Shown here in pieces: positions 16,214 to 24,306 of a stretch of DNA of 35,214 bases; the first letter of the stretch is position 1, and the number at the start of each line of letters is the position of its first letter. Both the position numbers and the translations under genes were made by a program. Below the pieces are notes generated by a model. The model made no database searches, had not been told where the DNA came from, and saw nothing but the letters and a program-made list of their open reading frames with translations. This stretch comes from Synergistaceae bacterium (GTDB lineage: Bacteria > Synergistota > Synergistia > Synergistales > Aminobacteriaceae), in assembly GCA_017446055.1 (NCBI GenBank), contig JAFSRQ010000110.1, forward strand, positions 1 to 35,214. The letters run 5' to 3'.

Positions 16214-17293
16214 ATGTCGGCAAAAAGTTTCATCAAGACCGTAAAAGGCACCCGGCGCGGTGTCTCTCTTGCGCAGAAATTCCACTACAGACTCGGCGCG
16301 GTATTCATGCTGCTTGCCGGGCTTCTTTGCGGGAGCGCGTTCTTCGTGTGGTGGCTGGAGAAAGATTTCCGGGGGTCATACTTCGATTCGCTCTGGACTA
16401 TCATGTTCACGCTTATAGGGCAGGGTGAATTTGCGTCATATCCTCACACATTCAGCGGAAAGATTATAGTGTTCCTGATTTCGATTTTCGGCGTGGCGAT
16501 TCTTGGAGTCGTTTTCGCCGAGGTCCTGCAAAGGATAATAAACAGCAAGATTAAGCAGCTAATAGGGGAGATGATGGGCATAAACACATGTAAGTTTGAG
16601 GGCCATGTGCTTGTCTGCGGATGGAACACGAAAGCGGCATACATCCTCCGCGAGCTTTTAGCGTCAGGCACACAGGCGGCGTTAATCGCGAAAGAGAGAC
16701 CCGACAATCTGGACAGCAATGTATTCTTCATACAGGGCAACCCTTCGGAGCGCGAGACTCTCATACGCGGCGGAATACAGAAGGCACAGAGCGCGGTAAT
16801 CCTTAAAGACCCGAACTTCGGCGAGGACGATTCACACTCAATACTCACTGCTCTTGCGGTCGAGGACACAGCCCCGGAAGTCTATACGGTGATGGAGCTG
16901 TACAATCCCGACAATGAACGTTACGCGAGATATGCTCATGTTGACGATATTCTCTACTCTGACAGCCTGGTAGCAAACATCACGGCCATGTGCACGCAGA
17001 ACGAGGGAATTTCACCGTTCATCCGGGATATTCTTTCTTCTGCTGACGACGGACACAGCTTCGCGGCGTTTGACGTTCCTGACGACTACAAGGGCAGGAC
17101 GATTCACGACATGTTCGACTATCTCAGGAGCGAGGGAGGACTTCCTGTAGGCGTGATTACTCCTCCGGCAGGGTCTGGGCATATTCCCGCGTCCGAATGG
17201 GTGTCGCAGGTCAATCCGCCGGAGAATATGACGATAACGCTTCCGATGAAGGTCGTGTGCATAGTGAAAGACAGTGCCGCAAAGAAGTCATGA
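16214..17293 (+). CDS. TrkA-N (RCK) ion channel with unusual filter
   Basis: The architecture is two membrane helices (about 27-50 and 82-106) around a pore loop, then a Rossmann RCK/TrkA-N domain starting at HVLVCGWNTKAAYIL, and a C-terminal TrkA-C-like part. The family conducts K+ and is gated by nucleotides or Ca2+ bound to RCK rings. The filter, where TVGYGD is normal, reads T66-LIGQGE72, so both the Tyr and the Asp are replaced. The ion may therefore not be K+. A GAGGGAGG ribosome-binding site sits right before the ATG. Transcription is probably shared with rpoD, and the stop overlaps the ATG of the next gene (ATGA). Confidence 0.85.
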   Translation: MSAKSFIKTVKGTRRGVSLAQKFHYRLGAVFMLLAGLLCGSAFFVWWLEKDFRGSYFDSLWTIMFTLIGQGEFASYPHTFSGKIIVFLISIFGVAILGVVFAEVLQRIINSKIKQLIGEMMGINTCKFEGHVLVCGWNTKAAYILRELLASGTQAALIAKERPDNLDSNVFFIQGNPSERETLIRGGIQKAQSAVILKDPNFGEDDSHSILTALAVEDTAPEVYTVMELYNPDNERYARYAHVDDILYSDSLVANITAMCTQNEGISPFIRDILSSADDGHSFAAFDVPDDYKGRTIHDMFDYLRSEGGLPVGVITPPAGSGHIPASEWVSQVNPPENMTITLPMKVVCIVKDSAAKKS

Positions 17294-18000
17294 GCAGCCC
17301 GGAGAATGAGAAGGAATCTATAGAAACGTGGAGGCTTTACCGCGAGGCCGCCAGAGAAGAATATGAATATGCTCACGTCAGCTCAAACAGGCTGGACAAC
17401 AAGGTGTATATACTGCTGGCTGTATGCGCGTTCCTGTTTCCCGTGCTGTATTCGGTGAGGATTGAACCCGCTGATTTCATGTCGTCATGGCCTGCGTTCT
17501 TGCTTGCTGTGATAATGTACCTGCCTCTGATATTTCTTTCTGTAGCTATAGGTTTGCTGCTGTATGCGGTGAAGACAGTACAGATTGCGAGAATTGATGC
17601 TGTCAGCGCAATCAGGGAGGGGAAAAATATCAACGAATCCCTTCTTGAAGCGGAACACAGATTTGCGTGGGCTTATGCGTTCAGCAGAAATGCGGTAAAG
17701 GCCGAACAAAGCAAGAAATATGCTGTTGCTGATACGGCACTGGTACTCATAATAATTTCGGTGTTTCTTTTTATGGCAGCGGTCATACAAAAAGAGTACA
17801 CTGAAATTAAGAAAGGCGGTGAAGTGAACATGTCTATAGATTACAGCAGGGAAATTCCCAAAGAAGAAGCGGCAAAGATGACGGCTGATGAACTGTTAGA
17901 ATATGCTGTGAAAACAGGAAGCCCTCCCAGAATGCCTACAACAAGCGAGCTTATGAAAAGCAAGTACTTCATATTTCCCGGAGTAAACAGAAAAGATTAA
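17290..18000 (+). CDS. Three-helix membrane protein of unknown function
   Basis: The ATG at 17290 overlaps the channel stop codon and gives 236 residues; a longer upstream frame inside the channel gene is not credible. Residues 1-35 are a charged amphipathic helix (EAAREEYEYAHVSSNRLDNK). Three membrane segments follow (about 36-54, 66-92, 146-166), with a charged loop between the second and third and a soluble tail of about 65 residues. The layout recalls SLATT/DUF5706-type small effectors, but I cannot establish homology. Its coupling to the channel gene suggests a joint role in ion or membrane-potential control. Codon use is AT-richer than in rpoD. A possible internal start lies at 17830. 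Confidence 0.7.
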   Translation: MSSPENEKESIETWRLYREAAREEYEYAHVSSNRLDNKVYILLAVCAFLFPVLYSVRIEPADFMSSWPAFLLAVIMYLPLIFLSVAIGLLLYAVKTVQIARIDAVSAIREGKNINESLLEAEHRFAWAYAFSRNAVKAEQSKKYAVADTALVLIIISVFLFMAAVIQKEYTEIKKGGEVNMSIDYSREIPKEEAAKMTADELLEYAVKTGSPPRMPTTSELMKSKYFIFPGVNRKD

Positions 18001-18007
18001 CCGTCAG

Positions 18008-18044
18008 CAAAAACGGGAGACCCTGAAAGCCTCAGAGCCTCCCG
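18008..18044 (-). terminator. Intrinsic terminator of the ADP-ribosylglycohydrolase operon
   Basis: CGGGAG (18014-18019) pairs with CTCCCG (18039-18044), extended by inner CCTGA/TCAG pairs. On the minus strand it is followed by TTTTTG. It lies a few bases after the stop of the last operon gene. The + strand side lacks a T run, so the channel operon has no separate clear terminator. Confidence 0.8.
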
Positions 18045-18048
18045 GAAA

Positions 18049-18870
18049 TTACGCCCGCCACAATTCCCACTTCAGCAATTTATCCGTAAGATAACCATCA
18101 AGCAGGGGAAGCATCATATCATCAATCTCATCCGGGATACCGTACATCCCCTCAGTAATCGAACACGCTATAGCCGTCAGCGTGTCAGAATCCCCGCTCA
18201 GTGATACGGCCTTCCTCGTTACGTCCTCAAAGCTGTTGCCCTCAAGGAACGCCGTTATCGCCTCCGGGACTGTCTCCTGGCACGTCTCTACATGATGATA
18301 GGTCGGGCGGATATCGTCAAGTGTCCGCGACAAATCATAGCCGTAACGCTCGGTGATGTACTGTCGGATTTCGGGCTTTGTCTTTCCTGTGCGGGCGAGA
18401 AATATTGCCGACGCTGTAGCCTGCGCTCCCTTTATGCCTTCCGGGTGGTTGTGTGAGACTTCCGCGCTGATTTCCGCGAATCTCTCGACCGTCCCCAAGT
18501 CATCAAAAGCCCAAGCTACCGGAGAAACTCTCATTGCTGACCCGTTCCCGAAACTGTTATAGGGCTGGGGATTTCCCTTCAGAAGCCAGTACGAGAACCT
18601 CGCGCCGTAACCCGCATGAGGATAACGCCGGGCAAATTTCCTCATTGATTCCTTCACGGCCTCACGGAATTTCCCCCCGTCAGCACTTCCTCCCCTCTTG
18701 GGTATCACGTTCATCAATGCGTCAGCAACCGCAAGAGTCAGCACAGTATCATCCGTGAAATGAGACACTTCTTCAAGCACCAAGGGGAAATTCATGCTGT
18801 GAGCTTCGTCCCGCCTCCTGTCGAACTCATACGGACTCCCGACAATATCACCTACAATTGCGCCTAACAT
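18049..18870 (-). CDS. ADP-ribosylglycohydrolase (second tandem copy)
   Basis: The product belongs to the DraG/ARH family, which removes ADP-ribose from proteins, nucleic acids or small metabolites using two Mg ions. The first metal motif TDDT (39-42) and the second SGDSDT (Asp227, Asp229, Thr230) are intact, so it should be active. The frame is open to GTG 18897, but GGAGGG 10 nt before ATG 18870 favours the latter; it gives MLGAIVGDIVGS, the exact family start, and 273 residues. The ATG overlaps the last codons of the upstream paralogue. Both copies share order and length and clearly arose by duplication. No ADP-ribosyltransferase is in the window. Confidence 0.92.
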   Translation of the reverse strand: MLGAIVGDIVGSPYEFDRRRDEAHSMNFPLVLEEVSHFTDDTVLTLAVADALMNVIPKRGGSADGGKFREAVKESMRKFARRYPHAGYGARFSYWLLKGNPQPYNSFGNGSAMRVSPVAWAFDDLGTVERFAEISAEVSHNHPEGIKGAQATASAIFLARTGKTKPEIRQYITERYGYDLSRTLDDIRPTYHHVETCQETVPEAITAFLEGNSFEDVTRKAVSLSGDSDTLTAIACSITEGMYGIPDEIDDMMLPLLDGYLTDKLLKWELWRA

Positions 18871-19682
18871 TCTGGTAAATCCCTCCATTGCTCCCACTTC
18901 TGGACTATATACTTCATGTGAGGCTGTAACCTGTTGAACGCCTCAACCTGTATCAGCGTGGGAATCCCGAACATAGGCTCTGCTATTGCTCCTGATATGG
19001 CCGCAAGTGAGTCTGATTCCCCGCCTAATGATACTGCTTTCCTGATGACATCCTCGAAATTATTGCCCTCAAGGAACGCCGTAAACGCTTCGGGCAGTGA
19101 GTCCTGGCACGATGAGCTGTAGACATAGCCCGGCCTGATTTCGTCCAGACTTCGCGATAAGTCATAGCCCCATCTCCCGGTGATGTAGCCGCGTATATCG
19201 TCCTTGCTGTGTCCTGTGCGCGAAAGGAATACTGCTCCGGCTGTGCACTGCGCGCCCCTCAAGCCGTCCGGGTGGTCATGAGTTACAACCGCGCTGATTT
19301 CCGCGAACCACTCGACAGAGTCCAGGTCATCAAAAGCCCACGAGACAGGCGAGACTCTAACGGCCGGGTTGTTTCCGTGACTGCTGAAAGGATGAGGGTA
19401 TTTCGCCGTCAGCCAAGCGTAAAAGCTCTTGCCGTAACGTACATGCCTGTAGTGCCTGCATAGTGTGCGGAGGGAGGACTTCACTTTTTCCGCAAAATTC
19501 GCGCCTGTAGTCTTGTCCCCGCGGCGTAACATCGACATCATGAGAGCCTCAGTAACAGCAAGAGTCAGAACAGTATCATCCGTAGGCACCGAGACATCAG
19601 CGAAAAGCGGAAAATCCGTCTCCTTCATCCCGCCCTCATGGTAAACGCTGCCGATTATGTCTCCGACTACTGCCCCAAGCAT
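18864..19682 (-). CDS. ADP-ribosylglycohydrolase (first tandem copy)
   Basis: This paralogue of the downstream gene has 272 residues from ATG 19682, which GAGGG 7 nt upstream supports over the TTG one codon earlier. The first metal motif TDDT (34-37) is intact. The second reads GGESDS (220-225) where the family has GGDTDT: the leading Asp is Glu222 and the final Thr is Ser225, so metal geometry and perhaps substrate differ from the other copy. Divergence is spread over the whole protein (for instance the HGGMKET segment near 15-22), so the duplication is not recent. It follows the DUF362 gene by 3 bp and is in the same operon. Confidence 0.9.
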   Translation of the reverse strand: MLGAVVGDIIGSVYHEGGMKETDFPLFADVSVPTDDTVLTLAVTEALMMSMLRRGDKTTGANFAEKVKSSLRTLCRHYRHVRYGKSFYAWLTAKYPHPFSSHGNNPAVRVSPVSWAFDDLDSVEWFAEISAVVTHDHPDGLRGAQCTAGAVFLSRTGHSKDDIRGYITGRWGYDLSRSLDEIRPGYVYSSSCQDSLPEAFTAFLEGNNFEDVIRKAVSLGGESDSLAAISGAIAEPMFGIPTLIQVEAFNRLQPHMKYIVQKWEQWRDLPEC

Positions 19683-19685
19683 CAA

Positions 19686-20663
19686 TTAACCCTCGAAGGG
19701 CTTGACTCCTTTCACCGCGTCTGACGGGTAAATCCTCGTGTCGTTATTGTCCGTGTCAATCAGTATATACTTGTCGTTGCCCATGTCTAACTCTTTCATG
19801 TACGACAGCTGACGGTGGCCGTGACGGGACTCTATGCGTTCAACGAGGTCATGACGGAAATTTTCCGGGAGCGCATAAACCAAGTCAACACTTGCCTGGT
19901 CAACAGCAAGAATGTCCAGAGAGGCGAGTATTCCTATGTTGGGCGTAACGACAGGGGCGGCGTAAATTCCCTCGCAGTCGCATGATACCGACATGTTGCG
20001 CAGGACATTGATGAACGAGATATGCGGGGCGAAGTGGTCTACTGTAGCTTTTGCCGACTCCATCATCCTCTCCATGAACTCCTCCTTTGTGATGTCCCAC
20101 TGGTTTGGCTGGCCGGGTGTCGTGTGAATCCATGCCTTGCCGATTTTCCCGTCAGCACAGCCTATGCCTATGTTCTTTCCCGAACCGCCGAAGCCGCCCA
20201 TCGTATGACCCTTGAAGTGAGTCAGAACGAGAAGCGAGTCATAGTTGAGCATATTTGCGCCGACCGACATTTTCGCGAGCCATTTTCCGCCTTTGACCGG
20301 GAGAAGGGCAGTCCCGCGTTCGTCCATTATGTCGACGGGTGCGAAGTCCCAGCCGTTTATTGCGATGGTCTTGCGGTGAAGCTCTGTCGTGTGCCTGTCA
20401 GCCTCGTAGTATGCGTTGGTCTCGACTATGTGCGCTCCTGGAATGTCATTCTCGATGAGGGACTTGACCCACGGGCGCGGGATAATGTTCGGGCCTTTGG
20501 GTTCGCCTGTGTGGAGCTTGACGGCGATTTTCCCGGCCATGTGCTGATTGACGCGGGCATAAATCTTCCTGAGACCGTCGGGGGATAAGTCGCGGGTGAA
20601 GTATACGATTGACTCATTTCCTGAGCGACTGCTGTAAGGTATGTATTTGCTTCCGTCTGTCAT
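19686..20663 (-). CDS. DUF362 family protein
   Basis: The open frame reaches 20906, but AGGAGG upstream of ATG 20663 fixes the start and gives 325 residues. The protein shows the DUF362 pattern: a central FKGHTMGGFGGSGKNIGIGCADGKIGK, an SCDCEGIYAAPVVTPNIGILASLDILAVDQAS block and a C-terminal end without the ferredoxin-type Cys clusters that some members carry. Cys residues in CADGK and CDC could bind metal or a cluster. The biochemical role of DUF362 is not established. It heads the operon with the two ADP-ribosylglycohydrolases, which hints at a shared, unproven pathway. The upstream 100 bp hold a terminator of the previous gene. Confidence 0.85.
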   Translation of the reverse strand: MTDGSKYIPYSSRSGNESIVYFTRDLSPDGLRKIYARVNQHMAGKIAVKLHTGEPKGPNIIPRPWVKSLIENDIPGAHIVETNAYYEADRHTTELHRKTIAINGWDFAPVDIMDERGTALLPVKGGKWLAKMSVGANMLNYDSLLVLTHFKGHTMGGFGGSGKNIGIGCADGKIGKAWIHTTPGQPNQWDITKEEFMERMMESAKATVDHFAPHISFINVLRNMSVSCDCEGIYAAPVVTPNIGILASLDILAVDQASVDLVYALPENFRHDLVERIESRHGHRQLSYMKELDMGNDKYILIDTDNNDTRIYPSDAVKGVKPFEG

Positions 20664-20724
20664 GATGGAAATTCCTCCTGTATTGTCTTGGGGATATGGC
20701 CTGTATTCTAGCATACGGGCATAA

Positions 20725-20755
20725 AATAACCGGGCAGAGCGGCTAACCCTGTCCC
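20725..20755 (-). terminator. Intrinsic terminator of the small secreted protein gene
   Basis: On the minus strand CCGGG-A-CAG pairs with CTG-CCCGG (8 bp with one bulge), followed by TTATTTTAT. It is about 10 bp after the stop of the gene at 20767-21033. Confidence 0.7.
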
Positions 20756-20766
20756 GGCTTGGCTGT

Positions 20767-21033
20767 CTACTTTGAGTACGGAGCTTCTCTCTGTGATGTG
20801 CAGTCAGCAAATCCGTCCTTGAAGGCTTCCGTGAAAGCATCGAGTCTCTCACCTTCCGGCGCAAAATAAGCAGACCAGCATCCTTTTGCAGTCCCCCAGA
20901 TGACACCAGCCGCCCATCTCAGAGTATCATAATCAGGCTCTGGCACACATCCTCCCGGAACAACCGCGTAACTTTCCGGGCTGAATACGGCGAGTATCAC
21001 AATGAGGAGCGACAACAGCGCAAGTTTCTTCAT
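20767..21033 (-). CDS. Small secreted protein
   Basis: An 88-residue protein starts at ATG 21033, set by AGGAG 9 nt upstream. Residues 1-23 are a signal peptide (MKKLALLSLLIVILA...ESYA). The mature part is about 65 residues, rich in aromatic residues (WAAGVIWGTAKGCWSAYF), with three Cys (in GGC, GCW and DCT) and charged ends. No lipobox is present. I do not recognise a family. It is flanked by tRNA-Arg upstream and a terminator downstream, and so is a single-gene unit. Confidence 0.7.
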   Translation of the reverse strand: MKKLALLSLLIVILAVFSPESYAVVPGGCVPEPDYDTLRWAAGVIWGTAKGCWSAYFAPEGERLDAFTEAFKDGFADCTSQREAPYSK

Positions 21034-21095
21034 GAGCAAAGACTCCTGTGAACTGGATTTGTGTTAGGGCGGGGATTGGTCAAACTGTCCGATGA

Positions 21096-21171
<76 letters not shown>

Positions 21172-21181
21172 AACCATGAAA

Positions 21182-22651
21182 TTATATCACTCCCTGAGCA
21201 ATCTTCGAGAAAAAGTTTATCAGAGGCTCAGAGTACATCCCGTAAAGGAACGCCCCCAGTGCCAGAATCCCAAGAGGAACAAGCATCTCATAGCCGGGAT
21301 CTTTCACGCCCTTGTTCGCAGTCTTGAAGTCGAATTTTTGACCAGGCATGATGAATATGCTGAATATCGAGAAAACATAAAGCACCGTCAGAACCGCCGA
21401 CACCGCCAGCATTGCCACGCCCGCATGACCCATTGAGACCGCCGCCGAAGCCGTCCCAAGCTGCCATTTCCCCATGAAGCCCGCGCTCGGAGGAAGCCCG
21501 CACAAAGCCAGTCCCGAAACCAGAAGCGCGAGAAACGTTTTCGGCATTCCGAGTCCTAGTCCGCGCATGTCGAACAAGTATTCCCGCTCCGTCTGGCACA
21601 ACACAGCCCCCGCGCAGAAGAACAGGTTTATCTTCATGACCGCATGACCGCCCATGTGTGTCAATGCCCCCGTGAGTCCTTCAGGTGTCAGCAAGAGAAC
21701 TCCCAGCAAAATATATGACAGCTGGCTTATGGTTGAGTATGCGAACCTGCGCTTGAGGTGCTGTGTAGCCAGTGCCATTGATGACCCGTAAATTATCGTG
21801 ATACACACCATCGTGAACGCCGCGTACTGCGCCCAAGTCCCCGCGAGAGTCTCAGGCTCAAACACGTACCATGTCAGGCGAATCACCGCGAAGACTCCCG
21901 CCTTCACCACAGCCACAGCATGAAGGAGGGCAGTAACGGGAGTCGGTGCTACTGATGCTGACGGAAGCCACCCGTGGAACGGAAAGACCGCCGCCTTCAC
22001 GCCGAAGCCCAAGAATCCCAAGAACCACGCGACAAGAAGCATATTGTCGGGTTTGTTGGGCCAGATCCCGAAAGTGCCGCCAAGTGTGAAGGACTCCCCG
22101 CCGCCTTGGGACATCGCGTAAGTCAGCGCAATGAACGCGCAAGCCGCACCCGCTACGGAGTACGTGAGGTACTTGCGCCCGGCATATCTCGCTCGGCCGT
22201 CCATCTCGTGCATGACCAGAGGAAGAGTCGTGAGAGTCATAATCTCGTAGAACAGGTAGAGTGTAAGCAGGTCAGAAGACAGCGCAATCCCGGACACTAC
22301 TCCGTAAGTCAGCACGAACCACCCGAAGAATGAAGTCTCACGGTGCTCGTGGCTCATGTACTCGAAGGCGTAAAGAGTTGTCAGCGGCCACAGAAGCGCA
22401 ATCAGCACAGCGAATACCGTTCCGAGTCCGTCAAGCCTCAGAGAGAATCCGGCCTTCTCCGAGAAACGGAAGAGTGTCAACGCTCCTGAAGGGGGGTAAA
22501 TCACAAGGAGGAGTATTGCTATTGTGTTGAGGATTACGCAGGCCTCGATGAAGATGTTGCGGTGAGTCCGGCTCTTGAAGCTGAGAGTCGTTATGAGAAG
22601 GGCGGAAATTGCCGGGATTATTATCGGGAGAAGGAGCAGTTTTTCGTTCAT
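21182..22651 (-). CDS. Proton-conducting antiporter-type membrane subunit (NuoM/MrpD like)
   Basis: This 489-residue polytopic protein has about 14 membrane helices and the Proton_antipo_M core. The conserved segments FGVKAAVFPFHGWLPSASVAPTPVTALLHAVAVVKAGVF include the Lys and His residues used in proton transfer in complex I subunits NuoM/NuoN and in MrpD. SDLLTLYLFYEIMTLTTLPL is the usual fourth-to-fifth helix area. No other complex I, Mrp or membrane-hydrogenase gene is in the window, so it is an orphan subunit here. The ribosome-binding site GGAGG is a little far (13 nt) from the ATG. Location is the cytoplasmic membrane; the exact complex is not known. Confidence 0.85.
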   Translation of the reverse strand: MNEKLLLLPIIIPAISALLITTLSFKSRTHRNIFIEACVILNTIAILLLVIYPPSGALTLFRFSEKAGFSLRLDGLGTVFAVLIALLWPLTTLYAFEYMSHEHRETSFFGWFVLTYGVVSGIALSSDLLTLYLFYEIMTLTTLPLVMHEMDGRARYAGRKYLTYSVAGAACAFIALTYAMSQGGGESFTLGGTFGIWPNKPDNMLLVAWFLGFLGFGVKAAVFPFHGWLPSASVAPTPVTALLHAVAVVKAGVFAVIRLTWYVFEPETLAGTWAQYAAFTMVCITIIYGSSMALATQHLKRRFAYSTISQLSYILLGVLLLTPEGLTGALTHMGGHAVMKINLFFCAGAVLCQTEREYLFDMRGLGLGMPKTFLALLVSGLALCGLPPSAGFMGKWQLGTASAAVSMGHAGVAMLAVSAVLTVLYVFSIFSIFIMPGQKFDFKTANKGVKDPGYEMLVPLGILALGAFLYGMYSEPLINFFSKIAQGVI

Positions 22652-22706
22652 GGGATTATTTCAGCCTCCTTAATGTCTTTTGGGGAATGAATGAATTATA
22701 CAGCAA

Positions 22707-23537
22707 TCATATTTTCACGCGCTCACGGTCGGGATGCTCACCGCTCCAGCCTAACGGGGGCATATTCTCCAGCCTCAATATATCCTCATCATCAAGCGCA
22801 AAATTCAGGCACTCCAGATTCTCGCGCACCCTCTCAGGACTCGACGCTCTCGGAAGCGGCATGACTCCTTCCTGAATGCAGAAGCGTATGCAGATTTGAG
22901 CCGGAGTAACGTGATACTTCCCGGCAAGCTCAAGTATCAGCTCATCACTGAGGACTCTTCCCCGGCCTATCGGACTCCACGCCTGAACCTGAACTCCCTT
23001 CCGGCGGTAATATTCCAGCGCGGGAAACTGAATATGCCCCGGGTGAAACTCTAACTGAGCGACCGACGGCACAACCTCACAGCGGGAAAATATACTCTCT
23101 GCGTGGTACGGAAGAAAATTGCTGAGACCCAACGCTTTTATTTTTCCCTGCGAGTGCAAATATTCCATTGCTTTCCATGTCTCAATATCCAGCTCTTTCC
23201 ATTCCTTAAGCTGCAAATTCGGACGCGGCCAATGTATCATGTAGACATCAACATAATCGCTCCCCAAATTTTCGAGGGTCTGAGAGAATGATTTTATTGT
23301 GCTGTCATAACCCATGTCGGACTTCCACACTTTGGACGCAATGAAGACTTCCTCACGCTTAATGCCCGTTTGCCCTAACGCCCGTGAAATGTCGCGTTCA
23401 TTGCCGTAATATGATGCTGTGTCGAAATATCTGCATCCCCCTTCCAGCGCATGAATGATCGAGTCAAGTCCGGCCTTGTACGTTCCGAAACCTATAGCAG
23501 GAATTATGAGGCCGTTGTTCAGCGTCAAAGTATGCAA
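22707..23537 (-). CDS. Aldo/keto reductase
   Basis: The frame reaches 23642, but AGGAGG followed by 7 nt and TTG at 23537 gives the standard family start MHTLTLNNG and 276 residues. The TIM-barrel oxidoreductase tetrad is present: Asp39, Tyr44, Lys69 and His102. The signature GGCRYFDTASYYGNE and LGLSNF follow the 2,5-diketo-gluconate reductase/plant aldose reductase group. It would use NADPH to reduce small carbonyl compounds in the cytoplasm; the substrate is unknown. It is a single-gene unit. The 250-bp region upstream holds AT-rich repeats and no gene. Confidence 0.92.
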   Translation of the reverse strand: MHTLTLNNGLIIPAIGFGTYKAGLDSIIHALEGGCRYFDTASYYGNERDISRALGQTGIKREEVFIASKVWKSDMGYDSTIKSFSQTLENLGSDYVDVYMIHWPRPNLQLKEWKELDIETWKAMEYLHSQGKIKALGLSNFLPYHAESIFSRCEVVPSVAQLEFHPGHIQFPALEYYRRKGVQVQAWSPIGRGRVLSDELILELAGKYHVTPAQICIRFCIQEGVMPLPRASSPERVRENLECLNFALDDEDILRLENMPPLGWSGEHPDRERVKI

Positions 23538-23590
23538 AAAGATTCCTCCTGATGAAAATTTGTGTGATAGCTTATGTTTAGCACATTTAC

Positions 23591-23638
23591 GGAAATTTTT
23601 TGAGGGGCAAATTAGGGAAATTTTGCAGGGGAAATTTG
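23591..23638. repeat. Short AAATT-core repeats upstream of the aldo/keto reductase
   Basis: GGAAATTTT occurs at 23591-23599 and 23616-23624, GGAAATTTG at 23630-23638 and GGCAAATTA at 23606-23614. Spacings are 15, 10 and 14 bp. They lie about 55-100 bp before the TTG start and could be operator half-sites or an AT-rich upstream element. Confidence 0.4.
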
Positions 23639-23788
23639 ACAAACTGAAAAAAAGGCGTAAAATTCCGGCTCAAATCAATTCAGATACATATTGCGAATGT
23701 AAACAATATCTTTTCGGACTACCTTTCAGAGAATGCAACAGCCGGGAGAAATCGCAAATCCCCCGGCTTGAAACCTTCCACTCAATGA

Positions 23789-24238
23789 TTACTTGTTCAG
23801 GAACGCAGTAACCCTTTCTTTCACTTTCGAGCCGTCAGCCTGGCCTTTAGCCTTCGACATCACAGCCTTCATCAGTTTTCCCATGTCCTTTGGGGATGAG
23901 GCGTTAATCTCCGTTGCGGCCTGTGAGATTATCGCGTCAATCTCATCATCGCCGAGCTGTTTGGGCAGGTAGGGTTCAAGTATCGTGATTTCTGCGAGTT
24001 CCGACTCTGCGCGGTCAGCTGCTCCCCCGGCCTTGTACTGTTCAGCAGCGTCCTTCCTCTGCTTGATGAGGCGGCGTATCACCGTGTGAACGTCATCGTC
24101 TGTGATCTCGACTCCCCTGCCCTTGTCGGCCTGCAATTTCTGGAGTTCTGACTTCAGCATACGGAGAGTTGAGAGTCTCGGCTCTTCGCGTGATTTCATG
24201 GCCTGCGTGAGGTCGTGAGCTATGTCCTGTGTAAGCAT
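23789..24238 (-). CDS. GatB/YqeY domain protein
   Basis: The 149-residue protein is a stand-alone GatB/YqeY domain, all helical, with RLSTLRMLKSELQ, a DDDVHTVIRRLIKQRKDAAEQY block and the C-terminal MGKLMKAVMSKAKGQADG. The domain occurs at the tail of the GatB amidotransferase subunit, where it contacts tRNA. The free form is often encoded beside rpsU, as here, but has no settled role. The ATG has a good AGGAGG ribosome-binding site. A terminator stands between rpsU and this gene, so it is expressed by read-through or from a promoter I could not identify. Confidence 0.93.
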   Translation of the reverse strand: MLTQDIAHDLTQAMKSREEPRLSTLRMLKSELQKLQADKGRGVEITDDDVHTVIRRLIKQRKDAAEQYKAGGAADRAESELAEITILEPYLPKQLGDDEIDAIISQAATEINASSPKDMGKLMKAVMSKAKGQADGSKVKERVTAFLNK

Positions 24239-24263
24239 GATGATAATTCCTCCTTAAGTCGAC

Positions 24264-24291
24264 AAAAAACGGGAGCATCTTTCAGCCCCCG
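24264..24291 (-). terminator. Intrinsic terminator between rpsU and yqeY-type gene
   Basis: On the minus strand CGGGGGC (24291-24285) pairs with GCTCCCG (24276-24270) and a T6 run follows. It lies 15 bp after the rpsU stop and 26 bp before the next ATG, so it can reduce downstream expression. Confidence 0.85.
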
Positions 24292-24306
24292 CAAATGTTC
24301 TGTTTC

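Noticed and set aside
17197..17289. Upstream extension of the three-helix membrane protein into the channel gene
   Set aside because: It lies fully inside the coding part of the channel gene in another frame; ATG 17290 with ATGA overlap is the natural start.
20664..20906. 81-codon N-terminal extension of the DUF362 protein
   Set aside because: It crosses a terminator and the 3' end of the small secreted protein gene and precedes a strong AGGAGG-ATG at 20663; its sequence is basic and low in complexity.
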